64,000 nt of DNA from Opisthocomus hoazin (GCF_030867145.1 NC_134414.1:81954504-82018503); one strand, 5' to 3'. Positions 1 to 12,719 are shown, counted from the first letter of the stretch. Numbers and translations: made by a program. Notes: a model not told the origin generated them from the letters alone.

Positions 1-3000
1 TGTAAAAGCCTGGCACTTTAGATTACTTCTCCAAGGGCTTGTACAAAGGGAGACACAACTTTAGACCAGGGGTTCAGAATCAGGGAGGAATTAAAAAAAA
101 AAGGGGTGAGGGAGGGGGGAGAGAACAACGATGACATGATTTTTAATGGAGTTGAATTTGTGACATGGGAGTAAGGAAGCATCAGGAAAAGTGATACATT
201 TGAGCCCAAGGTTGCTTAGGAAAAAAAGGTGGGTCAGTTCAAACAACGCAATTTTATTTCTACCAAGTAAAAACAAATACGTGCAGGGAGGAGCCAGGAA
301 TCTCATCACCTGAATAGAATGGCAGCAATGGCTGTGCAAGGTAGCAGTGCAATCATCTCCTGGTGGGCAACAGGCCTGAAAATAAGTTAAGCTTATAGTA
401 AGCAACAACTTGAATACGGTCACCAGTGTGATGCTGGAAGAAAAAAAAGAACTCCAGCAATTCTTGTACCTTTTTACAAAAGAAGGACTAGTGAGACAAT
501 TTTACCTCAAAGACTCAAGTACTGATGGGATCAAACGTGTACTGACCAAAAGTGGACTATTCTTGAAGTGAAGTTTAAGATCTGGAGAGGGGGAAGAAAA
601 CCACATATAAATGATTCAGAAGAATGAAAAAGTGTTTTATTTTGAGAGAACAAGAGCTCAATCTAGAACAAGACAGTAAAAGGTTATTTAGTACATAAAT
701 TCACGGGGAGAATACACAGGTCTTAGAAAGCTCACCAATTTTGCTGAGATAGAGCCAGTATTTGGAAGGTGAAGTCAGACAAATAGAGCACGCATTTTCT
801 GCAAGCATGGCAATTTACTATTCAATTATGTTTCCAAGCAGAGTGCAATACAATTATGAATGCGTACCTTAAGCAGAAGCAGAAAAGTGTTGCAAAGAAA
901 TACAAGTTATGGGACTCCTCATAATGGGCAGTCAGCTGAGATTTAACAGTTCACAATAAACATGATCAGAGCAAAAATCTGATATAAAATTCATAGTATT
1001 TTCCCCAGCAGCCACTTCATGAGACATCTTTTTCCAAGCTACCTAAAATAAACTTTAATTGGGCTACTTTAAGACTCTTACTAAAGAGTTCAAATAATCT
1101 GAAGGAAACGACCCTCAACTTGAAGAAGCTGCTTCTCATCAAAACATTCCTTTTCTATTTCAAGATAGCTCTTATTTCTCACACTAATAAGTTTTCCCAC
1201 TGTATAAATTCTTCTGGTTCATATAACCCCAAAGTAATCTTAAAATACTAATTCTATAGATTACCCTTTGCACAGACAAAGGGGAGTCTGAATATATGTA
1301 ATGATACTAAGTTATTCACAGCAGAAGTCTCTCCAGACAGAGAATCACTGGAAGCAGCTGTGGATTCCCAAAGTCTAACTGAGCGGATTATTTTCAAGCC
1401 GACAGCAAGTACAGTCCTGCAATTTATCACTGCTGTTACTACTTAATTTCAACTGAAGAGTTCTCAAATATCATAATTAACCAAAAGCACTTATAAACAG
1501 AAGTACACAGCATCAGTTATTCAGCCCAACATCTCCACATAAAGTGCCACAGAACTCTACAATAACTCAGTTTAAATATTTCTGCAAAATGAGGCCAAAT
1601 CCTACAGAGCCACAAACAGCAGGAACTGGCCAGCACAACTTTGTGTGGACATATTCTCCCTAGTTTAAACTATTTTGATTGTCTGTAAACCTGAGCAAAA
1701 ACTTGCTGTCTTCTGCAGCTGATACTACACATGACTGCCCTACCACTTCTTTCTCCAAATTTTTCAGCCATTAATGAAGGCTTTATCAATTTACAACACA
1801 ATTCATTCAACCTGCCGGGAACACCACAAAGTCTGCAGCTACCTCAACAGTCACTTGAAGAGTTTCAGCAAAAGAAGCTTTTGCTTAGTTTATTAAGTGG
1901 CTGAAGTAGGTGGACCCAACTCATACAGATTTGTAACAACTCCAGGTAGCGTTGTGTAGCTTTTTCTAGCCAGCTGCCTTGTGCAGACCCCGGTTGTTTT
2001 TCAGCTTTGCTTTACAGACAGCAAGCTGCAAACTCGAAACTGCTAGAAAAGCAGCCCCTTCTTCCCCCACTGCAGCTTAGCTCCAGGCAGTTCCCTCATC
2101 CTCCGAGTATTTCTCTTGTTGAATACATTCCCACATTAGAGTCTGTCCTTCTTGAAGTCTTGCAAAGAAAAAAAAAAGGACAAACCTCCACTTCAAAAAT
2201 ACCTGCCCATGGTCAAAATATTTAAGCCAGGCATACTTCATGTTTCACTCTCATCCCCAGAAGATTAGCAACACCACCAATCACTCTGCAAATCCACCAG
2301 AACTGAAAGGAATTTATTATTCTCAAAAATGTTGAGATACAGGTCCAAGAGAAAGATTTGGAATAAGCTCTTGTTAGTTAAGCTAAAAGTCAGTAATCAG
2401 ACACAGCAAAAGAATTTACTTTCTTGTTTTGTCTAATTTCACATACAGAAATTATTTGCACACTGAAGCAAAAACTAAACAAAACCCCATACCCTTTACT
2501 GCTAATATAACAAAACTGAACTATAAGTATTAGGGCAAATATTTTCAAATAATGTGTGGATGTATGGTGCTGCTTAGCTGTGAGCAGAAAATAAACTGCC
2601 TTCTATAAAAGCATACTACACAGCAGGTTAATCACATTCAACAGTATACTAGAACATAATTAAAGATGCTAACTTCTACTTGCATTATGGCTCTTGAAGA
2701 AACACATGCAACATACTGTTCTACCTTATCATCCCTCTCTCCCACAGCTTCTACACATCCACATGGTCAGGAGTGGAGAGGCAATAAGTAGGGAATGAGC
2801 GAAACAAGGAAGAAAAAAGATCCCAGCTGGTGTGTTCACTGTCACTTGCTCAGTACTTGCAGCTGGGGAGCCAGAAACAGGTGCTGTTCACCAACCATAA
2901 AACAAAGTATGTCCCTGCAAAAAAGGTAAAATAAAAAAATCAGGAGAATCAGTGATCTGTCTTTTTTTTTCCTGACCATTCTGCACTCTCAGGGAATCCA

Positions 3001-3690
3001 CTGCAGCAGTGCTCACTGGGGGCATACAGTTCTTACTGACCTGGATAATACCAATAATTGATACCTGTTACCATGATTATAGCATTGTATTACCATTTAG
3101 CATTGTGCATTGTCAGTTAACAAAACTCTCGTGGCAAACAACCCAAATTTAAACATTTATTCTGGCTATCCTGTTCTGGCCTTGCTGCTGCACACCAGCA
3201 CACTGCCTTCAGAGCAACAGCAGAGGGGATGGTCTGGCCCTAGGCTTCACATTAGCTTCTGCATTTTCGCATCATGATTAGCAATCCCTGGTCTAAATGA
3301 TCTAATTGTGCCTTCTGGCTTTGAACTACTTATCTGGGAACGTGCAGCCGTTCTTACAGCCAGGACAAGCGCAACACACAAGGATGGAGAACTGGAGACA
3401 GAAACAGGGCAGACAAGAGAGATTGAAAGAGCTGCAAGCAGGAGCACAGCTGCTAAAGAAACAGTGAAGATCACATGGAAGCAACCAGGAGGCAAATTAC
3501 GCTTTGTGTGTGCCACTGTAAGGCCCCAGTGACTCTAGCAATAACAATAATAATAACAAAAGTGGAACACCTGCCATTCACTACCTAACACTCCCAAAAA
3601 CTGGAGTTTGGTTTGAAACACTAAAGAGGGAAGGAAAACACAGATGGTTAGTTACTGTGCCCCCCCTCCCGCATGCTGCAGCCCATCTCA
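1..3690. other. Noncoding AT-rich sequence, no recognised gene
   Basis: Only short open frames without family resemblance. A 66-nt splice-bounded block on the minus strand (375-310) is too weak to call. There are small A/T runs and an ATA/AAT-rich patch near 3540-3560. I see nothing else I can support. Confidence 0.5.
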
Positions 3691-3691
3691 C

Positions 3692-3755
3692 CTGTTGTTT
3701 CTGCTATTTATGATGTGATGGGGCAGCCCCGTGGGCTGCCCGCCCAGCTGGGGGT
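3692..3755 (-). other. Candidate exon of an unidentified minus-strand gene (second of two)
   Basis: A 64-nt block with acceptor GCCCTTTCTCCTGCAG and donor AACAG/GTGAGA, both close to consensus. Joined in phase to the block at 4012-3958 it reads NPQLGGQPTGLPHHIINSR and then NNR. The sequence is GC-rich relative to its surroundings. A possible third exon begins after TTATTGCTAG near 3538 and runs in frame to a stop. No family was recognised. Confidence 0.3.
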
Positions 3756-3957
3756 CTGCAGGAGAAAGGGCAGGGACACCGGGGCCGGTGACAGCAAATG
3801 CAGCCCAGCTTGATGGACGTGTCAATGTTCTGTGAGAACAGCAGGGAAAAGTCTCCCCGAGGGAGAAACAGATGTGAGGGGGTTTTTTATTTATTATTAT
3901 TATTTTTTCTTTTCTTAATAAAAAAGCTGATCTTTTACTTACTCCATACTCACTCAC

Positions 3958-4012
3958 TGGAGGAGCTTCGTTCTCGCTTTCCTCTTCGTCTCAGGCTTTC
4001 TGATATTTGCTT
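3958..4012 (-). other. Candidate exon of an unidentified minus-strand gene (first of two)
   Basis: A 55-nt block with a strong acceptor (AACTCCCTCTTTAG) and a GTGAGT donor. In frame it reads KQISESLRRRGKRERSSS plus one base. The Arg/Lys/Ser-rich peptide is not recognised. Its phase matches the next candidate exon at 3755-3692 across a 202-nt intron. It is not part of the sulfatase family and could equally be a noncoding transcript or chance. Confidence 0.3.
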
Positions 4013-4019
4013 CTAAAGA

Positions 4020-6430
4020 GGGAGTTTCAAATTATGGCTGGTATATTTGTGTTGGAGGAACTGGTGGTGTCGGTCTGCTTTAACAATCTGGCCAAAGGCC
4101 TTCCATCCCGCCTGCCGCAGGGCAGGGCTTCCCCAACGGCCCCTGGTAGCAAACACGTGGTGAGAAAGAACCGTTCTGAAGTAGAAGCTGGAAATACAGC
4201 TCCTGCGACAGCCAAGGCCAACAGAAAGAGCTTTAGCGGTAACTGAGCGGAAGATCATAAAGGACGGACAGTGAGACTGCAGGCTACGTAGTGCCGTGTA
4301 GAGAACCTCCCTACGGATGGAAGCAGGATAGCCATGGCTAATGCTGAGGGCGAGCCAGCTAGCCCCCCTGAGAGCAGAGAAGATCAGTCATCATAGTGTC
4401 ACGCTGCTGGATGCATACCAATGCTGGCAGCCTGGGTAATCCCTCGCTACGTTGTTACGGTTCCTCTGTCTGTGAGTCCTCTCCTGTGCCGGTGCCAATA
4501 CTGCTGCGGTTGCACAGTCTGGCTTGCCATGCAACTTTGTAGGCCCACAGAGCCACCGGACCACTCTTTTTACTGGCTGTGTGCTTGTAGTGGTTTAAAA
4601 AGAGGGTACAAACGTGTCATGCTGTAATCCACTGAATAAGGGCTTTGTTCAAAGAAAGACAGAAAAAAATATGGAAGCTCTTGGTGTAGAGATTGCATTA
4701 TTGATATTTATTATGATTGTATTATTGAGAATCCTAAATTGCCTAGAGGCCAAAATAAATATTAATACAAAGTATTATGGCACAGTGGAGAACACAATCA
4801 GAGCTTATCAACTAGACCTTGATAAATAGAGTGTATGGATACAATGAGATTCATAACATCATCGGTGGGTGCAGTGCATGAGCCTCAAGGAGAGCTTTAG
4901 GGACTTGATGTTTATCTGGATACAGCAGTAGCAATTGTACCATTTTCCTCAAGAGTCAAGAACTTCTGCCCAGAGAAGTAATTGGTAGAAGTAATTGAAG
5001 CTGGGGGAGGCTCGTACAGTGGAGCAAAGAAATGAGAGTGCAAGGAAGGAGCCTTCAGCTCAAATTAGGACAAGGACAGTCCTGAGGAGAGAAAGAAGCT
5101 TGTGTACATCAAGGAGCATATATTAAAGTCAGAAATACTAAAAAGAAAGAGATGTTTTTAATGGACTTGGAAAGAATGAGGTGGAAATGGTACAACTCTG
5201 GAAGCAGCAAAAAGTTCCTGGCTTACAAACTAAGACTGAAGGAAAGGATCCACTCTAAAAAGACATGATAAAAAAAGGTAGGGATCTGGTTCTGGCTCTT
5301 TTACTCCAGTGCAGATCTGATCACACAATTCCCAACCCTCACACTGGTGGAAATCTCACTCTATCCAGCCAGAAGGGGTCTTCCATCTTGTCTCTCTGAC
5401 CACCTGCCAGAGTAGAAATAGGGGAAGGCGACGTGATGTTTTTAAAGTCCTACTTGTCAACAGCATTTTCAGTCTGGCCTCCAGACAAGGACTGAAATAT
5501 GGTGAAATAAAGCAAATTCAATATCTCCCGATTATGAGTATTTTTCTTCTTGATTTGTCAAATTCTTTCATGTAGAATGAATACAACTTTTTGAAAATAA
5601 TTGCTATTTTGACATGTTAATTTTGTGTTAATATTTTAGCATGCATTTTTGTTGATTTAACCAGCTTCATTTAGCTTACGTTATACGTATCTGTTCTTTT
5701 TATTTTACCCACGGAACTGAAAAGTGCAATTTTAAAGCTTACCTAGATTTTTCTGTTTGGCCTTTCTCTCTGGTGTTATTTGTCATGTTTTTATAGGTTA
5801 TTTTGGCATTTTTGTGACTTTAATACTTTTAGCTTGGGATTTACAATAAGGCTGTTTTATTGTTAGTCCTTCAAGCCAATCTATTTGGCAAGCTAAGTGA
5901 CATAATCACTCTAAATGACATGTGGATCCCAACATACAGGAATAACCAAAGAGACCGGCTTTAAATTCAGCCCCCCAGTCATCCAAACATAATGGATGGG
6001 CCAGTTGCACAGAGCCCAAACACTGGTGCTTGCAGGAGCCGTATTTTCAACTGCAGGAAGAGTGTGCAGGTGGCAAGAAAGAGCCCTTTGTGAAGGGAAC
6101 TCCTTGTTAGCAGTGTCTTTGCTGCAGTATATAGAGACCCAATTCCAGACGAAGACCCTGTCACACAATGCAGAGACAGAGTGGGCTGTGCCCATAAATG
6201 TTAAACATTAAAATTCGAAAACATGTTTTTATATTTGAAAATGTTCATCAATGGTCAGTGCTCTTCTGAATATGGAAGACTCACAGGTAGTAATAAGGTT
6301 AAAATGGCTTTTGTTTTTCAGTTCTGTCAATATTTGAAGATTCCCATCTAGCACTGTTTAAAATCAAAGCCTGCTGAGTATACTTGTTGTGGTACACTTG
6401 CATATTGTAACAACTAAACAGTCACTGCAC
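4020..6430. other. Intergenic sequence between the candidate exon pair and the sulfatase relic
   Basis: The segment 4080-4350 is moderately GC-rich and open in several frames; one minus-strand frame reads as a hydrophobic leader-like peptide, but it has no start codon. The rest is AT-rich and holds nothing I recognise. Confidence 0.45.
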
Positions 6431-6733
6431 TTAAAGAGAATTATTTAACATTTTAGGTATTTTAAACAAAACTGATTAGTTACAGTCAAAATCTGGTAAA
6501 CACTAGACCACAGAAAGTGAAAGAACGAAAACTGTAAGAATCTATTTGGTATAATGGGAGAATAACGGAACAGGAGGAACAGATAGACATCAGCAGACAG
6601 GCTGAAGTTGTAGATGATTAATTAAACACTTTTTCTCTTCCTTGTTCTTTTATAAGCAACTGCATTTTTTCTATATATTTTGGCCTATGTAGTAGGCAGT
6701 TGAAGACATGCCTATTTGACATGTTAGTTTAAT

Positions 6734-6871
6734 CACCATCCAGTCCATCTGGTCTGTCCTGTCTCCGTATGAACCTCTGCTGCTCCTCTCAAGAAGTTTC
6801 TCAGTGGTAAAGAGAGGATAGTAGACATATAAAAAGGGTTAAAAGGGAAAGAATGGCTGCACTGGTTTCCA
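6734..6871 (-). pseudogene. Decayed copy of arylsulfatase exon 6
   Basis: Read on the minus strand this block aligns end to end with the functional exon 6 at 17770-17906, including GGAGACA...GATGGACTGGATGGTG, the DNA behind [11 protein letters not shown]. The acceptor TTTTTTTAG is now TTTTTTTAT, and the donor GGTGG/GTAAGT is now GGTGATTAAA, so neither splice site survives; the frame is also interrupted. Flanking intronic DNA (6480-6730) matches 17500-17765 as well, so this is a genomic duplicate, not a retrocopy. Confidence 0.85.
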
Positions 6872-7743
6872 AATAAAAAAATAATATCCAATGAAAGGAC
6901 TACTTTGTTTACATACCTATTATCTCATTTGGCTCACAGTCTTCTTCAAGGAGAGACTTTTAAGTTATTAATCATACAATCAGAATAACAAATCAGTCTC
7001 TGCTCTTCAGCAGATCTGTGTTGATTTTTCAGTTACGATTACAAATGCTGTGATAGCATTTCTTGACATGTGACTGGAAGACAAAAGAGAAAACCTTAAC
7101 ATTTCGAAGACATGTGTGACTTGCACAGCAGATGAGATTCCCTGGCTTTTGCTCCCTTGCAGAAATTAGCAAGATTTGTTGTTGTAACACCTGCTTTAAG
7201 CAATACTGTCAGAAGTGGGAAGACTGGAAGTTATGATGAGTCCGTCCTGCTGGGAAGTGCTGGGCAGGCAACAGAAAAAGCCTCCCTGTAGTTCTTACAT
7301 GGGTCAGGAGCTCAAGTAAAGTACAGTCATATGCAACTAATTTGTTGGGCCCGTGACTGAAGTGAGCATGAAATACTTGCCATAGGATGTGCTGTTCTGG
7401 AAGGCCAGTCTACTCCTGTTTTTGGCTGGAATCCTTTAAAAAGTTTTGGTCTCCTGAGCAAAAAAAAAATCTTTATTTAAATGTAGTCTGGACAGTTATG
7501 TTCCAAAATGTGAGTTTTAAAAAATTTTCAGTGCTTGAAATAAGCTAATGATCATGGAAAATTCAGGGCTACCTTAGCTTTTGGAATGAAAACATAATAT
7601 TACCATTAGCATAGAGTCAGTCTTACTTTGAAATCTTGGCTTAAAACACTTAACTTACTGATCATTCTTTTCTCAGATATTCAAACAGAGAAGCAAGATG
7701 CCCCAGAAACAAAAGCATATTGGCAGGGAAATATACTTTTAAC

Positions 7744-8190
7744 TTTCAGTAGGTGATGCTGCCAACCTCAAGATAAGAAATGGCATCCTTTCCAACACCA
7801 CTGGTTGAGCTGTAATTTCATGGGCTCTCATCATAACCCTCTTCCTGTGTTTTACAAATCAATAATGAGAAATAGATGGCAAAGAACAAGAGATCAAGCC
7901 CAGCAAGGCAGATGACGTCTTTCCAGCTGGCTGAAATTAAGCCAGTAAGTCATCGGAGGACAAAAGTGAATGTAATGAGGCCAATCAGCTGATCACACAC
8001 AAGATGAGGTATAAATCAGAATCTTGAACTTGAAGAGCCCACACTTCCAAGGCAAAATAGTGTATCTCTGGTCTTTGAACAATTCTGCCAGCTTTAAGAA
8101 GTAGAAAAGAAAATATGTGGTAAGTAAAGGATAAAATATCATTCTCATCTTGCCCCTACTGTCTTGAAAGAGATTATGGGAGTTCACGGA
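7744..8190 (-). pseudogene. Decayed copy of arylsulfatase exon 5
   Basis: This matches the functional exon 5 (18644-19067) over most of its length, with shared plus-strand stretches such as CTCAAGATAAG, CTCATCATAA, AGCCCAGCAAGGCAG and ATCTCTGG at equivalent spacing. The donor GAAAG/GTAAAA has become GAAAG/TTAAAA, and many indels and stops break the frame. Similarity fades toward the KWH-encoding end. It sits 0.87 kb from the exon 6 copy (0.74 kb in the intact gene), in the same order and orientation. Confidence 0.82.
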
Positions 8191-10129
8191 GTGAATGAAG
8201 TAACCAGTTTACAAACAGTTTATTCATTTTAGCAATGATTAATAAGAAATAAATGGACTGCCTAACGGCAGAAAGTGAACTCTGCAACTACCTCATGTGT
8301 CTGAGTTTTGGAAGTGCCCTAGTCTTCTGCTGAGGCTAGTGAAATCCTTTATAAGAAAAAAACTCCAAAACATTCCTGTGAAAGTTACTGAAGTGTACAA
8401 GAGACAAAAAACCTGACGCACCAATGAGAAAACAACGTTAACTGAAGTAAAATCCTGAAGAGCATGACAGTGTTTGTTCTTTATATCATATTGCTAGTAA
8501 TTTACTTAGTGATAAATTATTATAATTTTCATTTTTAGCAAGGATAAAAATGCTTAGTCAGTTATGAAATATTATGTTATAATGTGACACTTAATGGAAA
8601 TTATGAGTCAACATTGTATCCATTCCAGTGTCATGGTACAGGCAGGTGCTGTGTGAGGTATTTTTCTGATAATCCTGATTTTGACATTTTCAGGTACTGC
8701 CATGGATGCTCAAATTTTGCTTTGCCCCTGAAATGCTATTTGACAGAAACTGTCAGTCTTGCTTGAAATAATGTTCAAATGTAGTTGTCATAGATGCCAG
8801 CTTGTTATATTTAGGGGTAAAAGTGTTAATCCATGGGGCCAGCCAGCTTCTCGACATGTTGCATCACAGTCTCCACAGAAGAACACTTTACTTGAAATAC
8901 TGAAAATTATGTGATGTTGTTGGTGATTACATGAAGTCAAGCTGAAGCGCTTGACCACTGTGTATTCAGGAGAGTTTAAAACCAGCTTAAAAATATTCTT
9001 GTTATTCTAAAGCAAAAAATAAAATTAAATACAACTTTAAAAAAAAAAGTAGTATTTCTTTTCTTCCTCTGTAAGCTTCAAAGATCTGCTTTTCAGTAAA
9101 ACAGACAAGTATTTTATGACTAAATTTAAATGAAGAGAGATCATTAGATTTTCGACAGCTTAATTTGAATGCTCAAATGTTGCGTGCTACTGTGTTTGAA
9201 AACATTTTCACTATCCAAGTTTAGATTTTAGGGGGCTTGTAAGATGCTCTTGAAATCCAGTCTTGAACACTATCAATGTCATCTTAGGCTATGACCAGTA
9301 CAAATGCAACTAGATGAAAACTGTCTTGTGACTAAACAGTAAAAATCAGTCTTAGCAAATGATTTGCAATGAAATAGTAGTGCATCAATGAAGTCGAAAA
9401 AATAAAAAAATGTGAACAAACTGATTAGTGTTTGACAGTTAGGATGTTTCCAAATCCTGCTTTTGTATGATCTAATGTCCTATAATTTCTGAAGAACCTT
9501 CCAGTGGTATTTATCATCCTGAAGGGCTAAATCTACAGAAGGTGTAATTTGATACAGTTACATAGATTTAATTCTGTATATCTAACCTGAGGGTATCTTT
9601 CCAAAACAATTTATGCATGTGTGTTTATATAAGAATACTAGATGACATGAGTCTTTCAGTCAACAGCAGTGAGGTATTAGTAAATCAGGTATCTTAAAGA
9701 ACACACAAAATGCCTGGTTGCAGAAAACACTGGCCAGCTGCCTGGCTCTCGCTGGTGTCTACAGGGGCTGTCGGTGGGAGCTCTCAGCACGGGAGTGGAA
9801 GGAAGTGTCTGCTTCACTCCTTCAAGAATGCACACAGCGAAACCATTGCAGTACCAGGCACTGGGGACTTGCTGACAGAGACGCATATAGTTATCTATTT
9901 TTTGGAGCTTTCTAAGGGTTTCAGTTTGACAGGACAGATTTTTTTGAAAGAAAGAACTACAGAAAATATAGTTATCAAACTGATGGCTATTTTATGGGAT
10001 GAACAAAATTTGACACAGTGCTAACAGAAACGGTCCTGTAAGTCATCCGTCCTGCCTGTAATTCTGCCTGAAGGGAACGAGTGCAAGTCTACGTGGATTT
10101 GATCTGTTACCTGTAGGGCCAAGTGGTAT

Positions 10130-11540
10130 CATGTTGCTGAACAGGAGTAATCTGTTACCGGAGATAATATCCACGTTTATTCACATTTCAATCTTTTTGT
10201 TTGCATTGTTGAAGGCTGCACGTCAGCAGAGACTACCGCTGTCCTCAAAATGTAGGCTATCTGGCCTTCACCTGCTGTGACTGACAGTGCCAGCAAGGCA
10301 GCAATTAACTCTCACATCCTTCATGACTCACCGCTGGGTCTCCTGCAGGGAGCCTATTGCAAGGAGCACGGGGAGTTTCCTAGAGGTAGAACAAGAGCAA
10401 GAGCCTCAGTGACTTATTGGTGATTCCTTGAAAACCAGTCAGATTCAGGGCCTGACCTATTTCATGAAGTTTCAGAGGGAAAATAGGAGGAAAGCAGAGG
10501 AAGCACAGACCAGACTGAGGACACATGGTCTTTCCACTAGTTCTCAGTATGGAAGTGGAATGCACAGTTGTTGCAATGGGGAAAAAATTTCCATCTCGAT
10601 AGAGGCAAGGCTCCCTGAGCAGTGTGCCCGTCAGCGCAGGAACGTGTAGCACTGTAGAGCTTTTGATGAACTGCTTTCATTTATTTTATTTATTTTATTT
10701 ATTTATTTGGCTGAAGAAAGCTTCTCACAAGCTGTTTATCCAAAGCATCATAAATATATTAAATCTGGGAATTACACACTTTAAAGGGCTACTAGAACAC
10801 TCATAATACGAGGCAAAATCTCACTTACAGGCATTCTCTATCCTTGTAGGCTGCTTAGTCAGCCTTTTACAGTCCCAGAGTAAGTGTTTCATGTAGAACA
10901 CAAAGTTTTTTTTCCTTGTTCTTTTCATGTGACTGTTTCATTCTGACATCAATTTCGTTGACGCATTTTGCAAAGCTTCAAAGGTTCTTTGCTGCAAAGA
11001 CCTGTAATCCAGGGTTGTTAACAGCAAATCTAATGTTACTAAGAATGGTTGTAACCTGGAGCAGTGTAGAGCCTGGAAGCAGTAGTATTCACTGGTGGTT
11101 TCTATCTAATGAAAAAGTACTAGTTTATACAAGATGTATGATGCCCTGTCTTTTCCCATTATGTCATGATAGGTGGTTTGACTCAGAGAAGCAAAGTGTT
11201 GTGTATGTGAACACCCAACCTATAAATTCCTGGGGCTAGCAGAAATCATATGGTCTATTTTACATATATGAAGATTCTGCTAACCTTAATTCACTGAGGA
11301 GTGAACAGGGCATTTCACTTTTTATCTCTCTCTCTTTTTTTTTTCACTACCTGGATTATTTATTGATTTATTACCTGGATTTCTTTCTACTACCTGGTTA
11401 GCTCACAGCCAAGAGCTCAAATGCCCCACTTGAAATTTAGCATTGTTGGTCTTTCAAAGACAACAAGAAATTCTTATTCTATTTCTGATAAGGTAGTAAT
11501 AAAGAAATTCATACTACTTGGCCAAGAAAATCCATTGGTA
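10130..11540. other. Intergenic sequence, no recognised gene
   Basis: Apart from the TTTA repeat at 10678-10710, only unrelated short frames. I looked here for a copy of sulfatase exon 3 (CTPSR-coding) and found none. Confidence 0.5.
10678..10710. repeat. (TTTA/TTTTA)n simple repeat
   Basis: A run of about 33 bases built from TTTA and TTTTA units. Confidence 0.9.
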
Positions 11541-11544
11541 ACTG

Positions 11545-11735
11545 GTGAGGCAATGGAACAGGCTGCCTGGAGAAGTTGTGGATGCTCCCTCCCTGGAAGT
11601 GTTCAAGGCCAGGCTGGATGGAGCTCTGAGCAACCTGGTCCAGTGGAAGGTGTCCCTGCCCACAGCTGGAGGGTTGGAACTCAAGGATCTGTAAGCTTGC
11701 TTCCAACTGAAACTGTCCTATGATTCTATGATTCT
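11545..11735 (+). mobile_element. CR1 LINE 3' end fragment
   Basis: Typical CR1 3' UTR text: GGAACAGGCTGCCTGGAGAA, then GAAGTGTTCAAGGCCAGGCT, then AGTGGAAGGTGTCCCTGCCC, closing with the tandem octamer-like tail CTATGATTCTATGATTCT at about 11718-11735. CR1 elements are 5'-truncated non-LTR retrotransposons of birds and reptiles; this is a short dead copy. Confidence 0.95.
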
Positions 11736-12489
11736 CTGACTTTTTTCTTATCCACAATGTTTTATTTGCTATGTACTTTCTGAGTTTTACGTCTCAGGAT
11801 CCTGTAAAGCAAAGAGGAACAGCTGCCTTCTCTTTTGCAACTTCCAGTCAGGTGTGGCAATAATAAATAAATTAACAATGTGTAAAAATTCTGGTCTCAA
11901 ATCTCCTGAAACGGGCAGTTTTCACTGTTTGAAATGAGCTTCCAAAGAGCTGAAAATGATAAGCAATGGGAAAAAAAAAAAAAAAAGCTCAAAGCACAGG
12001 TTGCAATATGCTAAATATTAACTGTTAGAGCTTTCAGTTTGCAAAATAAATCTGGATGCTTTGTCAACTTGGGGAAAAGCACGTAGTTCAGCTGAGTAGC
12101 CTGAAGGTGAAAAATTACTCTGAAAAAAAGAGTTATCAAACAACTTGATGACAAGAAGAGGTTAAGAACAGCAATAAGAGAAACCAGTTCCTGTGGTATT
12201 TATAGAACGTACAAGAGATGGTACAGTCTTTGTAAGTCAATAAGACTACCCTAAAGAAATACCTGCCTTGATCATACACTTCTTGTTTAACTGGAAAACA
12301 GCCTGAAGGATAGTGGCAAATATTTGTGTGAAAATAGATGTTCATTATACTTACTGTCAAAGAGACTATTTTGATGCATTACTTTGTCTTCATCTAAAAA
12401 ATGCCATTTTGATTCTATCAAAACTACTTGTGAGCCTGTGCCACGTTCCTCAGACTACACCATACATGTCAACACAATACATGGAGACA

Positions 12490-12715
12490 ATGACTGGCCG
12501 TGCCAGCATCCTCTGTGTGTCTGTGCGTGTCTCTGGGATACGTGCTCAGCTTCACCATGGGTTGACCTGCAAAGGGGAGAGCAGCAGCCGTGTCCTGGGC
12601 AGAGACCCTGAGTCCCTGGGCACCGGGCTGAACTCCAGCAGCTGGGCAGGAGGGTCCTGGGCCAGGGCAGCTGGAGGAGATGGCCCCGTTCCTAACATCA
12701 CTTAACATAGACAAA
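12490..12715 (+). repeat. GC-rich dispersed repeat, copy 1
   Basis: It shares with 59035-59235 the blocks TCTGGGAT, GTGCTCAGCT/ATGCTCAGCT, CACCATGGG, GAACCTGC.AAGGGGA-like text, CAGCCGTGTCC, GGGCAGAGAC and a terminal AACATC.CTTAACA. Short open frames across it are GC artefacts. I could not assign it to a known family. Confidence 0.65.
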
Positions 12716-12719
12716 GGTA

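Larger units (their letters stand above)
6430..10130 (-). repeat. Old tandem duplication of part of the arylsulfatase gene
   Basis: Four collinear blocks match the intact gene: 6480-6730 with intron 6 (17500-17765, sharing CTGGTAAACACTAGA and CTCTTCCTTGTTCTTTT), the exon 6 copy, the exon 5 copy, and 9760-10100 with intron 3 (about 22995-23340, sharing runs such as GTGGGAGCT, TATAG.T.TCAAACTG and TTTGACAG). The gap between the exon 5 and intron 3 blocks is about 1.7 kb here versus 4.1 kb in the gene, and I see no exon 4 copy, so part has been deleted. Copies of exons 1-3 and 7-10 were not recognised. Confidence 0.75.

Noticed and set aside
5911..6195. Minus-strand ORF considered as a relic of sulfatase exon 7
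   Set aside because: It does not align with exon 7 (no SDHGG- or GGWNGIY-coding text).
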